57,299 bases of DNA from Bordetella parapertussis (GTDB lineage Bacteria; Pseudomonadota; Gammaproteobacteria; Burkholderiales; Burkholderiaceae_B): NCBI GenBank assembly GCA_945872285.1, contig CAMBZR010000011.1, positions 1 to 57,299 of the forward strand, written 5' to 3'. Shown in pieces: positions 27,527-37,086 of this stretch (the first letter of the stretch is position 1; each line of letters starts with the position of its first letter). The notes under the pieces are model-generated. The model was not told where the DNA came from, made no database searches, and saw nothing but the letters and a program-made list of their open reading frames with translations. Made by a program: the position numbers and the translations under genes.

Positions 27527-28564
27527 TTAGCCTTCGACCTTGATGTTGTTTTTCTTGATGACATCGGCAAATAACGCACTGGTGTCGCTTAAATATTTTG
27601 CGAACTCAGCACCCTGTTTGAAATCGATTTCAACAGCGATACGGTTAAATAATTCAAGCGTGTCAGGGGCTTGCATGATCTCTTGAACAGCTTTAGCCAA
27701 GCGGTCGGCTATATCTTTGGGCAGGCCAGCAGGTGCGACCAAACCCACCCAAGCACCTAAATTGAATCCTGGAATACCTGCTGCCGTGGCCAGAGGAGGC
27801 ATACCGGGCGTCAGCGCACTACCTTTGAGCAAAGACACCCCCAGCCCTTTTAACCGACCATCTCGTACGAAAGGCATTGTCGCCGCTGCTGTTTCGATGC
27901 AATAGCTCACACGGCCTGCAATCACGTCGGTCAGTGCCGGAGAAGACCCTTTGTAGGGTACGTGTACGGCCTTCAGGCCAGCGCCTGCGTTGAACGCTTC
28001 AGCGATCAAGTGCGCAGTGGCACCGGTGCCGGACGAGGCAAAGGTGTATTTGCCGGGGTTCGCCTTAACAAGTGCCACCAAAGCCGCAGCATCTTTCGCC
28101 GGGAAATCAGGTGCGGTCACCAAGACATACGGCGACAAACCCGCCATCGCGATAAAAGTCAGGTCTTTGCTCACGTTGTAAGGCGTTGGCTGCACCAAGG
28201 GAGCTACCGTGATCGGCCCGCTTGACGCGGCAAGCAAGGTGTACCCATCAGGCGCTGCCTTGGCAACCATATCGGTGCCGATCATGCCGCCGGCGCCAGC
28301 CTTGTTTTCAGGTGTCACACTTTGACCAAGAACGCGGGTCAAGCCCATGGCAAGCGCACGACCCACGAGATCAGTCGCCTGACCGGGAGGCCACGGAATC
28401 ACGATTTTGAGTGCCTTTGACGGATACGCCGCTTGCGCTTGCGCAAACAGGGGCAAGCCTAGTCCTGCGCCGGCAAGCGTTGCCCCGGCCGCAGCTAAGA
28501 GCGCGCGACGCCCATTGTTTGGTTGCTTGGCCAGAGCGGCCATCTGATTTGCTTTCACTTTCAT
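27527..28564 (-). CDS. Bug-family solute-binding protein, Tat-like signal
   Basis: Bug receptor of 345 residues with a long N-terminus carrying a twin Arg (NGRRALLAAAGATLAGAG, residues 17-34) before the cleavage site, so export by the Tat route is possible. The ligand loop is IPWPPGQATDLVGR, with Gln after the first Gly. It lies upstream of the molybdenum hydroxylase operon on the same strand, but the terminator after it separates the two. It is divergent from the CoA ligase at 28737. Confidence 0.94.
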   Translation of the reverse strand: MKVKANQMAALAKQPNNGRRALLAAAGATLAGAGLGLPLFAQAQAAYPSKALKIVIPWPPGQATDLVGRALAMGLTRVLGQSVTPENKAGAGGMIGTDMVAKAAPDGYTLLAASSGPITVAPLVQPTPYNVSKDLTFIAMAGLSPYVLVTAPDFPAKDAAALVALVKANPGKYTFASSGTGATAHLIAEAFNAGAGLKAVHVPYKGSSPALTDVIAGRVSYCIETAAATMPFVRDGRLKGLGVSLLKGSALTPGMPPLATAAGIPGFNLGAWVGLVAPAGLPKDIADRLAKAVQEIMQAPDTLELFNRIAVEIDFKQGAEFAKYLSDTSALFADVIKKNNIKVEG

Positions 28565-28736
28565 TGCATTCCCTCAAAGCAGTGTCGATTAAAAAACAGA
28601 TTGTAAATACCTTTACTATTATCCCAAGCACCGCACGGGTGCGTGTCACGGTCAGTCACTGCCTTGCACGCCAATCCTTCTGCGCCCAAGCAACATTCTT
28701 AAATTTTGTACAGCCTTTTTACCTCATCCACGAACC

Positions 28737-30305
28737 ATGAATCAAACTGCCCTGCCGCCCGTTGCCTGGTCTGAAGCTCTTAATGGCCTTACCCAACGCT
28801 TTAGCGAACGTATTGCGGCGATCGACGGGCAAGGCCATTCTCTGACCTACGAACAGCTCAACCGCTACGCCCACGCCCTCGCTAGCCAATTAAAACAAAA
28901 CGGACTCGTGCCCAGCCAAGCTATTGCGTCACTGTTACCCAATTCAATCGAGGCAGTTTGGACATCTTATGGGATTCGTCTTGCAGGCGCTACCGAAATC
29001 CCACTCAGTTGGGGGTATACCCTAGATGAAATTCAATGGTGCGCCCAGCTGGCTCAATTTAAAACTATTCTGACTCTTGAAAAACGAACGCCCGAGCTGT
29101 CAGGCGCGGGATTCAACACACTGTTAGCAGAAAGTATCACTGCCGAGCCTTCGCTGCCGAACACTGCAATACAACCGCTTGCCCCGGTTGCGTTTAATCA
29201 GTCAGCACGCATTCTTTTTACCTCGGGTACAACAGGCAAACCGAAAGGCGTTGTGTACACCAACGGCGCGCGTTGGCTGGGCGAGCAATTGCTCAAAGCC
29301 ACACTCCCCTTCGTGCCCGAGCCCGGTGTCACAATCTTACTCATGACACCCTTTGTGCACGGCGCTTCATTACTGGCCTTCGCCTGGTTGGATCATGGCG
29401 CCACGATCATCTTGCATGACGGTGTCAATATCGAAAAAATCGCCCCTCTGCTTGACAATGATTCGCTCGATGCCATCTTTGCTCCGCCAACGGTTCTCGC
29501 CAAAATCACTTCGGCGCTCGCAGGCAAACGCTACGATCACGTGCGGTGCATCTTTACAGGCACTCAACCGCTGACCCCAGCACTCTATCAGCGGGCGCAT
29601 GCCATGTTTGGCCCTAAAGTGCGCATCACGTTTGGCAAATCTGAGTGTGTCAACCCAATCACGGTCTTAGGCCCACAAGACACCCATCACTATTTTTCAC
29701 AAGCTGAGGTCCCAGCGGGTGCCTGTGTGGGTTGGCCTGCGCCGGGTGTCGAAATCAAAATCGAGGCGCCCGATGCACTGACTGCACAAAATGAAGAGCG
29801 CAACGACGGTGAGGTTTTATTGCGTTCGCCACACATGTCTTCGGGGCTGATCGATAGCAATGGCTTTAGACCTCACGAACCTGAAGGCTGGCATCACACG
29901 GGCGACTTAGGTTATATCGACCAAGCCGGTCGCGTGGTTTTGACAGGGCGTATCGCTGACGTCATCAAAACAGGCGGCTATCGCGTCAACCCCGATGAGA
30001 TTGAAGTTCAGCTGGCCGCTAACACCTTATGCGCTCAGATCTGTGTGACTTCGCTCGCGTCAGACTACTGGGGCGAGATTATCGTTGCTGTCGCTGAAGG
30101 CACGCAGCCCGAATGGCAGCAACAATGCGAAGACTTGCTTCAAGGCATGTCGCGCCACAAACGTCCAAGGTTATATGTTTCGGTTCAGGCGTTGCCGCGC
30201 AACCCGCAGGGCAAGATCAGTCGCAAAGCGGTTAGCAAGATGGTCCTTGCCACCCATCGACTGCTCGATGGGTCACACCCACAACTCGAACTGCTTAGCG
30301 TTTAA
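28737..30305 (+). CDS. AMP-forming acyl-CoA synthetase
   Basis: A 522-residue acyl-AMP/CoA ligase. The phosphate loop is TSGTTGKPKG (about residues 162-171), the A8 region reads HTGDLGYIDQAGRVVLTGR, and the catalytic Lys is in NPQGKISRKA near residue 495. The usual YGxTE adenine motif is FGKSE. It activates a carboxylic acid with ATP and CoA. The start ATG has no clear ribosome site. It is tail-to-tail with a minus-strand Bug gene, sharing the last four bases, and that receptor may carry the acid it activates. Confidence 0.92.
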   Translation: MNQTALPPVAWSEALNGLTQRFSERIAAIDGQGHSLTYEQLNRYAHALASQLKQNGLVPSQAIASLLPNSIEAVWTSYGIRLAGATEIPLSWGYTLDEIQWCAQLAQFKTILTLEKRTPELSGAGFNTLLAESITAEPSLPNTAIQPLAPVAFNQSARILFTSGTTGKPKGVVYTNGARWLGEQLLKATLPFVPEPGVTILLMTPFVHGASLLAFAWLDHGATIILHDGVNIEKIAPLLDNDSLDAIFAPPTVLAKITSALAGKRYDHVRCIFTGTQPLTPALYQRAHAMFGPKVRITFGKSECVNPITVLGPQDTHHYFSQAEVPAGACVGWPAPGVEIKIEAPDALTAQNEERNDGEVLLRSPHMSSGLIDSNGFRPHEPEGWHHTGDLGYIDQAGRVVLTGRIADVIKTGGYRVNPDEIEVQLAANTLCAQICVTSLASDYWGEIIVAVAEGTQPEWQQQCEDLLQGMSRHKRPRLYVSVQALPRNPQGKISRKAVSKMVLATHRLLDGSHPQLELLSV

Positions 30306-31273
30306 TCTTTGTTTAACATCCCTAAGCGCTCAATGGTTTTACGCTCAGCCACAAAGGCTTCTTTCGCGTACTTGGTGTACTGCGCAGTATTCATTTCAAT
30401 GATTGGTTGATCGAACTGAGCAAAAATTGCAATAACAGCTGGGTCTTTTAGCGTCTTTTGAAAGGCGTCGTGCAAAATTTTGACAACAGCCGGATCCATA
30501 TTTTTAGGGCCGCACACACCAAAAGGCGAGTCAGAAACGGTGTCGTAACCAAGCTCAGTCAAGGTCGCAACGCTTGACCATCGCGTTGTACGCTTGCTGC
30601 CATAGGTGGCTAACAAGCGCAACTTACCCGAGTCGACCGATTGGCCCCAACCTGTAGAGTCACTCATGGCCATCGTGTGACCACCAAGCACCGCCTGTAT
30701 ATTTTGCGCACTACCTTTGAACGGGATGTGCGAAAGCTGAATACCCGCTTTTTGCGCAAACTCTTCAATCGCCAAGTGCGGACTCGACCCCGCACCTGGA
30801 GTGCCGTAAGTAAACTTATTTGGATTGGCCTTCGCCCAAGCTACGAGCTCTTTAATTGACTTAACTGGCGAGTCACTCGGCACGACCAAACCAAAGGTGT
30901 AGCCTGTCAGGCAAATGATCCAAGTAAAATCTGTAAGCGTATCAAAGGTAGTTTTTTGCATGTGCGGCACACGAAATACCGAAATCGGTAACTGCGCAAG
31001 CGTGTACCCGTCAGGTTTCGCATTAACCAACTCAGCGCCACCCAACACCCCGGTTGCCCCAGGCTTGTTTTCAACAATGATACTGGTGCCCAAGATCTTG
31101 CCTGCGCTTTCAGCCAGCACTCGCATCACCACATCTGTCGCCCCGCCCGGCGGCCACGGGCAAATATATCTAATCGTTCGAGTCGGAAACGTCGCTGAGT
31201 GGGCCAAGCCAGGAACCAGCGCGCTGGCAGCCAACGCAGTCGTTGAGAGTAGAAAATCGCGGCGAGCTGTCAT
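30302..31273 (-). CDS. Bug-family solute-binding protein, Tat-type signal
   Basis: Bug receptor of 323 residues. The N-terminus TARRDFLLSTTALAA fits a twin-arginine signal (RRxFL), with cleavage near AHS-AT. The ligand loop CPWPPGGATDVVMR has Cys at the first position, unique among the copies here. Its 3' end overlaps the CoA ligase stop codon, and its 5' end is divergent from another Bug gene at 31442. Confidence 0.94.
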   Translation of the reverse strand: MTARRDFLLSTTALAASALVPGLAHSATFPTRTIRYICPWPPGGATDVVMRVLAESAGKILGTSIIVENKPGATGVLGGAELVNAKPDGYTLAQLPISVFRVPHMQKTTFDTLTDFTWIICLTGYTFGLVVPSDSPVKSIKELVAWAKANPNKFTYGTPGAGSSPHLAIEEFAQKAGIQLSHIPFKGSAQNIQAVLGGHTMAMSDSTGWGQSVDSGKLRLLATYGSKRTTRWSSVATLTELGYDTVSDSPFGVCGPKNMDPAVVKILHDAFQKTLKDPAVIAIFAQFDQPIIEMNTAQYTKYAKEAFVAERKTIERLGMLNKD

Positions 31274-31441
31274 CTTGAACCCTTTCAGTGTGAACAGAAG
31301 TCACCCATGGTAAAGCCAGAATCGAGCCCCCGCAATACGAAGCGGTGGATACAAGGGTTATACCCAATACGCGCAACGCTGAGTCCTTCGTCTTTCACGG
31401 TTATCCTTGCATACACTGAACTTGAATCTTCGGAGACTATC

Positions 31442-32410
31442 TTGAAAAACTTGATACACGCGCTTGCGGCGACAGCGTTAATTTTTTCGTCAGGTGCGGG
31501 CTTCGCGCAAGACTATCCCACCAAATCCATCAAATGGATTGTTCCCTACACCCCCGGGGGCTACACCGACAACGTCACCCGCTTGGTGACGACTCGTATG
31601 GCGACAATCCTGGGGCAGTCGATCATCATCGAGAACAAGCCTGGCGCCAATTCGATTATCGGTGTCGACCAGGCCGCTAAAGCCGCGCCCGATGGTTACA
31701 CCATGCTCACGACGATCACGGCGCATGCCGCTAACGTCACGCTTTACGAGGGCAAGTTACCGTTTGACCCTTACACGTCATTAATACCGATCTCTTTGGT
31801 GACGATTACGCCCTTGGTGCTAACAGTTAACAAGGATTTGCCCGTTAACTCAATGGGCGAGTTAATTGCCTACGCCAAAGCCAATCCGGGCAAGCTCTCG
31901 TTTGGCTCCTCGGGCGTAGGCGCGGCGGCTCACCTGACATCTGAACTGCTGAAGTACACCGCCGGTATCAACATGGTTCACGTCCCCTACAAGGGTACAG
32001 CGCCTGCTATGACAGACTTAATGTCAAACAGCATCCAGGTCTTGGTGGATGCGCCAAGCGGTGTAGGTGCAAATATTCGCGCCGGAAAAATCAAAGCCTT
32101 GGCGTTTTTCTCTGACAAGCGTTTGCCAAGCTACCCCGACGTGCCCACGATTGTTGAGTCGGGCGGCCCTAAAATTGAGTCCTCGAGTTGGGTGATGTTT
32201 TTTGCACCGGCGGGCACCTCCATGGCGATCGTTAATAAGCTTTCGCTAGCGGTCAAAGAGTCGCTGAAATCCGAAGAACTTATCAAACGCTTTGCGGATC
32301 AAGGAATTATCACGGTTGGCAACACGCCCGCCGAGGCAGACGTATTTCTGAAGGCTGAAATCGCAAAATGGGGCAAGCTGATTAAAACAGTGGGAGTGAA
32401 GGCTGAATAA
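31442..32410 (+). CDS. Bug-family solute-binding protein, TTG start
   Basis: Bug receptor of 322 residues. I choose the TTG at 31442: GGAGA lies five bases upstream, and a clean signal peptide begins there (LKNLIHALAATALIFSSG, cleavage near GFA-QD). The open frame extends to an ATG at 31307, but the extra 45 residues look non-coding and would bury the signal. The ligand loop is VPYTPGGYTDNVTR. It is convergent with the DapA-like gene, 5 bases apart. Confidence 0.9.
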   Translation: MKNLIHALAATALIFSSGAGFAQDYPTKSIKWIVPYTPGGYTDNVTRLVTTRMATILGQSIIIENKPGANSIIGVDQAAKAAPDGYTMLTTITAHAANVTLYEGKLPFDPYTSLIPISLVTITPLVLTVNKDLPVNSMGELIAYAKANPGKLSFGSSGVGAAAHLTSELLKYTAGINMVHVPYKGTAPAMTDLMSNSIQVLVDAPSGVGANIRAGKIKALAFFSDKRLPSYPDVPTIVESGGPKIESSSWVMFFAPAGTSMAIVNKLSLAVKESLKSEELIKRFADQGIITVGNTPAEADVFLKAEIAKWGKLIKTVGVKAE

Positions 32411-32415
32411 TTCAG

Positions 32416-33390
32416 CTACGACAACAAGCCCTCTGACTGAAGCAGCGCTCGTGCAGCTTGCACTTCATCCGACGCCGCACGATACAAGGGGGGGCGCACC
32501 GCCCCACCTACCATTCCAAACATCTCAGTAATCGCCTTGGTCAAGGCAACGTTGTGCTGACCTTTGGCTAAGAACTTGCTATGCAATTGATTAGCGATGC
32601 GCACGATATGTTGCAGCGGCTGCCGAGCAGCCTCATAGTCGCCGGCCTCAATGGCCGCCATAAACTCAGCGCAATAGGGTTTAGCCTTCGACTGCATGTA
32701 CAGCGGACGAGACGAGCCAAATAAAAACTTCGGCATAATCGCGGGACCAAAGGCAGCCAGGCCGTAAAGATGATATTCCTCGAGCGGACAACTAATCGGC
32801 AGCAGATGTCCGGCAGCGGCAAGCATGGCCGAATACTTATCTAAGCTTAAAGCCGCCTCTTTGACCAAACAAATGGTGTCAATGCCAGCCAAGCGCACCA
32901 TCTCTGCTGGCGTGATGTAGTAGCCAAGCTCAGAAAGAGTTGAGCTATATACACAGATGCCGATATCCACTGCGTTAGCCAAGTTCTGATAGTAATCAAA
33001 CACGCCATCGGCAGAGCGCGGGCCATAATAAGGCGGCCAACACATCACTAAGTCAGCACCTGATGCCTGAGCATGTCGGGCTAACTCGATCGAGTCTTTA
33101 TAAGACGTATGTGAAACGCCCGCAATAATAGGAACACGACCCGCGTTCGCCTCGATCATCGTATCCGTCACACGCTTACGCTCGTCCATGGTGAGGGTCC
33201 AAAACTCTTGATAGACCGAGCCCAAATACAAACCTCGTGCACCGGGCAAGCCAATCAAATGATCGACATTGTGTCGTAGCCCAGAATAATCAATTTCTAG
33301 ATCATTTTTAAAGGGAGTCGTGGTTGTCACAACATACCCGCTCAAGGTGTTGCGCGTCCATTGTTTTGCAGCGGTTCTTCTGTAATGCAT
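32416..33390 (-). CDS. Dihydrodipicolinate synthase family (DapA/NanA-like) lyase
   Basis: A 324-residue TIM-barrel protein of the class I aldolase DapA family. The Schiff-base Lys is in ICLVKEAAL near residue 176, and a Tyr is placed before it in ICVYSSTLSE. The normal GTTGE proton-relay motif is GSVYQE here, with neither Thr, so it is not a standard DapA, NanA or KDG aldolase. It probably cleaves or forms another 2-oxo acid. It follows a minus-strand Bug gene by 53 bases and likely shares its transcript. Confidence 0.87.
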   Translation of the reverse strand: MHYRRTAAKQWTRNTLSGYVVTTTTPFKNDLEIDYSGLRHNVDHLIGLPGARGLYLGSVYQEFWTLTMDERKRVTDTMIEANAGRVPIIAGVSHTSYKDSIELARHAQASGADLVMCWPPYYGPRSADGVFDYYQNLANAVDIGICVYSSTLSELGYYITPAEMVRLAGIDTICLVKEAALSLDKYSAMLAAAGHLLPISCPLEEYHLYGLAAFGPAIMPKFLFGSSRPLYMQSKAKPYCAEFMAAIEAGDYEAARQPLQHIVRIANQLHSKFLAKGQHNVALTKAITEMFGMVGGAVRPPLYRAASDEVQAARALLQSEGLLS

Positions 33391-33443
33391 ATCAAGTCCC
33401 TATCGCGCTTACCAGACGATCCCTCAAGTGAAGCTTCGTTGAG

Positions 33444-34430
33444 CTAATCAATTTTAATGTTGCTCTCGGTCACGACGCGATGCCACATCAGTCGCTCGGC
33501 TTTGATGACTTGCCCAAAAAATGCGGCGTCTTTACCTAAGGGTTCAAGACCACGTTTCAAAAAGTCTTTTTTAACCTCCGAATCATTCACAATTGCCGTG
33601 AACTCTTTTGATAATCGATTCACAATTGCGTCAGGAGTACCAGACGGTGCTAAAACACCATACCATCCCTCGACCACAAAATTACTCAGGCCACTTTCGG
33701 CTACTGTTGGCAAGTCTGGAGCCGCGGGTGAGCGTACTTTGCTACTGATGGCCAAGGCTCGAATCTTGCCAGCCTCGACCTGTGGCATCACCAAGGTCAT
33801 CGAATCAAACACGACAGCCAAACGTCCACCGATCAAATCGGTCATGGCAGGCGCAGCGCCTTTATATGGGACGTGCACCATTTGAATGTCTGCCTGCCGC
33901 ATCAACAATTCCATCGCTAAATGTGCAGTCGAGGCATTGCCAGCAGAGCCATAACTTAGGCCGCCAGTTTTTTGTTTTGCCAACGCGATAAATTCGGCAA
34001 GTGTTTTGGCAGGCACCTGCGCATTGACTGCCAACAGCAACGGATAACTTGTCAATAAACTTACCGGAGTCAGATCACGGACCGGATCGTAGGTCAGATT
34101 TTTATACAACGATGGATTCACCACGATGGGGCCTGGAAAAGCTAGCAACAAGGTGTACCCATCGGGTGCCGCCCGCACCACGGCTTCAACACCAATGTTG
34201 CCTCCCGCCCCTGGTTTGTTATCAACCACCACCGGCACACCCAAGCGCTCTTGCAATTTCTGGGCCATTTGGCGCGCGACGATATCAGTCATACCACTCG
34301 CGGCGATCGGCGCGACCAAACGAATTGATTTCGAGGGAAAGTCTTGGGCGCTCACCTGACCGTAAGCGAAAGCGCCGATCAGACTACCCACAACGACCAT
34401 TAACAGTTTGTTTCTGAGATCACGCAGCAT
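33444..34430 (-). CDS. Bug-family solute-binding protein
   Basis: Bug receptor of 328 residues with a Sec-type signal ending near VSA-QD. The ligand loop is APIAASGMTDIVAR, lacking the usual VPY and the Gly-Gly pair, so the pocket edge differs from the other copies. Further marks are YGSAGNASTAHLAME and HVPYKGAAPAMTDLIGG. It is first in a two-gene minus-strand unit with the DapA-like lyase. Upstream is a divergent SDR and a 22-bp inverted repeat. Confidence 0.94.
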   Translation of the reverse strand: MLRDLRNKLLMVVVGSLIGAFAYGQVSAQDFPSKSIRLVAPIAASGMTDIVARQMAQKLQERLGVPVVVDNKPGAGGNIGVEAVVRAAPDGYTLLLAFPGPIVVNPSLYKNLTYDPVRDLTPVSLLTSYPLLLAVNAQVPAKTLAEFIALAKQKTGGLSYGSAGNASTAHLAMELLMRQADIQMVHVPYKGAAPAMTDLIGGRLAVVFDSMTLVMPQVEAGKIRALAISSKVRSPAAPDLPTVAESGLSNFVVEGWYGVLAPSGTPDAIVNRLSKEFTAIVNDSEVKKDFLKRGLEPLGKDAAFFGQVIKAERLMWHRVVTESNIKID

Positions 34431-34501
34431 TTATTTATCTCCGAGCGTCTAGGGCATTTGCGCCCTTTGCAGCAATGTCTATTTATCGTTATTGGTGACG
34501 C

Positions 34502-34523
34502 TTAGTAGTATTATTTCTACTAA
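34502..34523. promoter_or_regulatory. 22-bp inverted repeat, candidate operator
   Basis: TTAGTAG-N8-CTACTAA is a perfect 7-bp inverted repeat in the 164-base gap between the divergent Bug gene (minus) and SDR gene (plus). The half-site distance of one and a half turns fits a dimeric regulator. The surrounding bases are AT-rich, like a promoter. No regulator gene is nearby. Confidence 0.5.
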
Positions 34524-34594
34524 TTTACAACAAAGCGAAGCACCACAGTCGGTTTAAGAAAATTTAGGCCAATTCCCCGAGTGACTTTCAGCAA

Positions 34595-35398
34595 ATGAGA
34601 CCCATTATGCAAACCAACGCAAGCTTACCGCCACCGCAGGGCAGCTACCCGTCAGGGGTTGCCGTCGTGATTGGCGGAAGCGGCGGGATCGGCAAAGGCA
34701 TTTGCCTTGCACTCGCAGCGAAAGGTGCTCAGGTGGCGCTAAGCTATCGCTCAAGTGCTCAAGCCGCGCAACAAACCGTAGATGAGATTGAGCAACTTGG
34801 CCAAGCAGCCGAAGCGTTTGCGCTCGAGCTCTCTTCGTTTGAACAGGTTCAAGCTGCGTTAACAGATATTAAAAACCGTTACCACTGCATTCACACTCTG
34901 GTCTTTGCTGCGGGTGCTGACATCACCATGACCTTCGTCGGCAATATCGATCACGCCGAGTGGCATCGCACCATTAATAATGAACTCAATGGATTTTTTC
35001 ACGTGATCAAGGTCGTCTTGCCAATGATGCGGCAAACCGGTGGCGGCTCCATCGTCGCCATTACAACAGCCGGACTCGATCGTCACCCACCCTTAGATAT
35101 CTTATCGACCGCACCGAAAGCGGGGATCGAGGCTTTGGTCAGGGGTATCGCTCGAGAAGAGGGGCGCTACAACATTCGAGCAAACTGCGTTGCCCCAGGC
35201 GTGGTGGATGGTGGGTTGTTTGATCGCCTAAAACCTCAGGTCAAACCAGAATTTATTGAGGCAATGAAACGCAACACGGCCCTTAAACGCTTTGGCACCA
35301 TCGAAGAAATTGCCGGGGTCGCCGCATTTTTGACAACACCTGCTGCTGCTTATGTCACCGGCCAGCATCTTTGCGTGGATGGTGGCTACTCAGTATGA
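34595..35398 (+). CDS. SDR-fold protein lacking the catalytic Tyr
   Basis: A 267-residue short-chain dehydrogenase/reductase-fold protein. The dinucleotide motif GGSGGIGKG is intact, and the C-terminus ends YVTGQHLCVDGGYSV as usual. At the active site YxxxK reads S-T-A-P-K (nt 35104-35118), so Tyr is Ser, and the catalytic Ser position reads ITTAG. Normal hydride-transfer chemistry is doubtful; it may act as a modified reductase or a binding protein. Its stop overlaps the next start (ATGA), which couples it to a CoA ligase. A second ATG at 34607 is an alternative start. Confidence 0.87.
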   Translation: MRPIMQTNASLPPPQGSYPSGVAVVIGGSGGIGKGICLALAAKGAQVALSYRSSAQAAQQTVDEIEQLGQAAEAFALELSSFEQVQAALTDIKNRYHCIHTLVFAAGADITMTFVGNIDHAEWHRTINNELNGFFHVIKVVLPMMRQTGGGSIVAITTAGLDRHPPLDILSTAPKAGIEALVRGIAREEGRYNIRANCVAPGVVDGGLFDRLKPQVKPEFIEAMKRNTALKRFGTIEEIAGVAAFLTTPAAAYVTGQHLCVDGGYSV

Positions 35399-37086
35399 AC
35401 GAGCCATTGCTGTCCGAGATCGATGGCCTCACGCTTGGCCAGGCACTCAGACGATCAGGTGCGCGATGGCCCGATCAAGATTTTTTTAAAACAGCAGACG
35501 TCTCAGTTAGTTTTTTACAATTTGATCAGCGGGTTGATCAATTTTCTCGAGCACTATTAGCGCTTGGACTCAAACGACAGGATCACGTCGCAGTGTGGCT
35601 TGGTAACTCGCTTGAATGGGCGCTCACTTTTTGTGCCTGCGCACGAATCGGCGCCGTGTTAGTGCCAATCAATACTCGTTACACCGCCTCAGAGGCTGGC
35701 TATATTTTGGAGCAATCCGATGCCAAGGCCTTGGTCATGACCTCGGTGCTTTACGGGCTAAATTATCTAGAGATGCTAGAACAGATCGCACCCAGCCTCG
35801 CAGAGGCTCAGCACGATCTGCTCGAATTAAAAGAGCTACCCGCACTCAAGCGGGTCATCCTGAGCGAGCCTGAACACGCAACAATGCAGGCGATCTCAGT
35901 CGGCCCCCTACCTGTATATGCTGTCCATCTTGAAGCTCTCATGGAGAAAGCGCAAGCTCACGAACAACTTCAAGCCGCCGAGCGAGCTGTCAGCGTTGAA
36001 GATGTTTTATTGATTTGCTACACCTCGGGCACAACAGGAAAACCTAAAGGCGTGATGCACAACCACCGCGTGCTCAAACAAGCCACTCGCGTAGGCTTAG
36101 CGCTTGACCTCAAACCTGGCGGCCGGATTCTTGGACATATGCCGCTGTACCACGTAGCCGGTTTATATATGGGTTTTGTCCCGGCGCTCACGCTTGGCGC
36201 TTGCTTTGTCAATATGCCGCAATGGGAGACCACCCACGCACTCGATTTGCTCGAACACGAGCGCATCACCGCCTTCGGTGGGATCCCCACGCATTTTGTC
36301 GATTTGGTCAACCACCCCTCTGTCACGCAGCGAGATCTATCGAGCGTCGAAAATGCCTGGATTGGTGGCTCGCCTGTCATGCAAGCAACGTTTGAGAAAT
36401 TTAAAACGGTGCTCGGTCTTAAACAACTCATGTCTACCTACGGCATGACTGAAAATACCATTTCAACAAGTTTTAATCGTCTGTCAGATCCGATCGAAGT
36501 GTGCTGCCAAAATCGTGCGCCGATTCTGGGCCCGAGCGAAGTCAAAATCATCGACCCCGTTACGCAAAATGAGCAGCCTCGCGGTTCAGTTGGTGAGATT
36601 TGGTGTCGTGGTGAAACCGTCATGCTGGGCTATTACAAAAATCCCGAAGCGACGCGTGCCACCATCACCCCAGAGGGTTGGCTTAAAACCGGGGATCTAG
36701 GGCGTTTTGACGACGAGGGTTTTTTGTCTGTAACTGGCCGTTTGAAAGATATGTATAAAACAGGCGGTACAAACGTGTACCCAGCGGAAGTTGAACAGTT
36801 TCTTGTGCAACACCCTGCGATTGCAATCGTCGCAATCGTGGGTGTGCCTGATACACGGTTAGATGAAGTGGGCTTTGCCTTTGTTCAGACACACCCCGGC
36901 ATGCAAATGACTCATGCTGAGTTACGTGCGTTTTGCAAAGGCAAGTTAGCCGATTACAAAGTCCCGCGTTATTTAAAGTTGCTCGCAGCGATTCCGCGCA
37001 CCGCGACCGGAAAAATTCAGCGCTCAGCGCTGCTAGAACTCGCCGGCGCTGAACTCACCCAAACGAATCACTCGATACCGGGATAG
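35395..37086 (+). CDS. AMP-forming acyl-CoA synthetase (long-chain/benzoate type)
   Basis: A 563-residue ligase. I use the ATG at 35395 because it overlaps the SDR stop as ATGA; the longer frame from 35371 lies inside the SDR gene. Motifs are TSGTTGKPKG near residue 212, YGMTEN (adenine site), KTGDLGRFDDEGFLSVTGR, and the Lys of RTATGKIQR near the end. It activates an organic acid to its CoA thioester. Coupled to the Tyr-less SDR it probably begins an acyl-CoA pathway. Its end overlaps the minus-strand racemase-like gene by 19 bases. Confidence 0.92.
   Translation: MNEPLLSEIDGLTLGQALRRSGARWPDQDFFKTADVSVSFLQFDQRVDQFSRALLALGLKRQDHVAVWLGNSLEWALTFCACARIGAVLVPINTRYTASEAGYILEQSDAKALVMTSVLYGLNYLEMLEQIAPSLAEAQHDLLELKELPALKRVILSEPEHATMQAISVGPLPVYAVHLEALMEKAQAHEQLQAAERAVSVEDVLLICYTSGTTGKPKGVMHNHRVLKQATRVGLALDLKPGGRILGHMPLYHVAGLYMGFVPALTLGACFVNMPQWETTHALDLLEHERITAFGGIPTHFVDLVNHPSVTQRDLSSVENAWIGGSPVMQATFEKFKTVLGLKQLMSTYGMTENTISTSFNRLSDPIEVCCQNRAPILGPSEVKIIDPVTQNEQPRGSVGEIWCRGETVMLGYYKNPEATRATITPEGWLKTGDLGRFDDEGFLSVTGRLKDMYKTGGTNVYPAEVEQFLVQHPAIAIVAIVGVPDTRLDEVGFAFVQTHPGMQMTHAELRAFCKGKLADYKVPRYLKLLAAIPRTATGKIQRSALLELAGAELTQTNHSIPG

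Noticed and set aside
27329..27574. Plus-strand open frame of 81 codons
   Set aside because: It runs through the terminator and into the antisense of a Bug gene; no recognisable domain.
28411..28740. Plus-strand open frame of 109 codons before the CoA ligase
   Set aside because: Half lies antisense to the Bug signal-peptide region and the rest in the promoter gap; composition is not coding-like.
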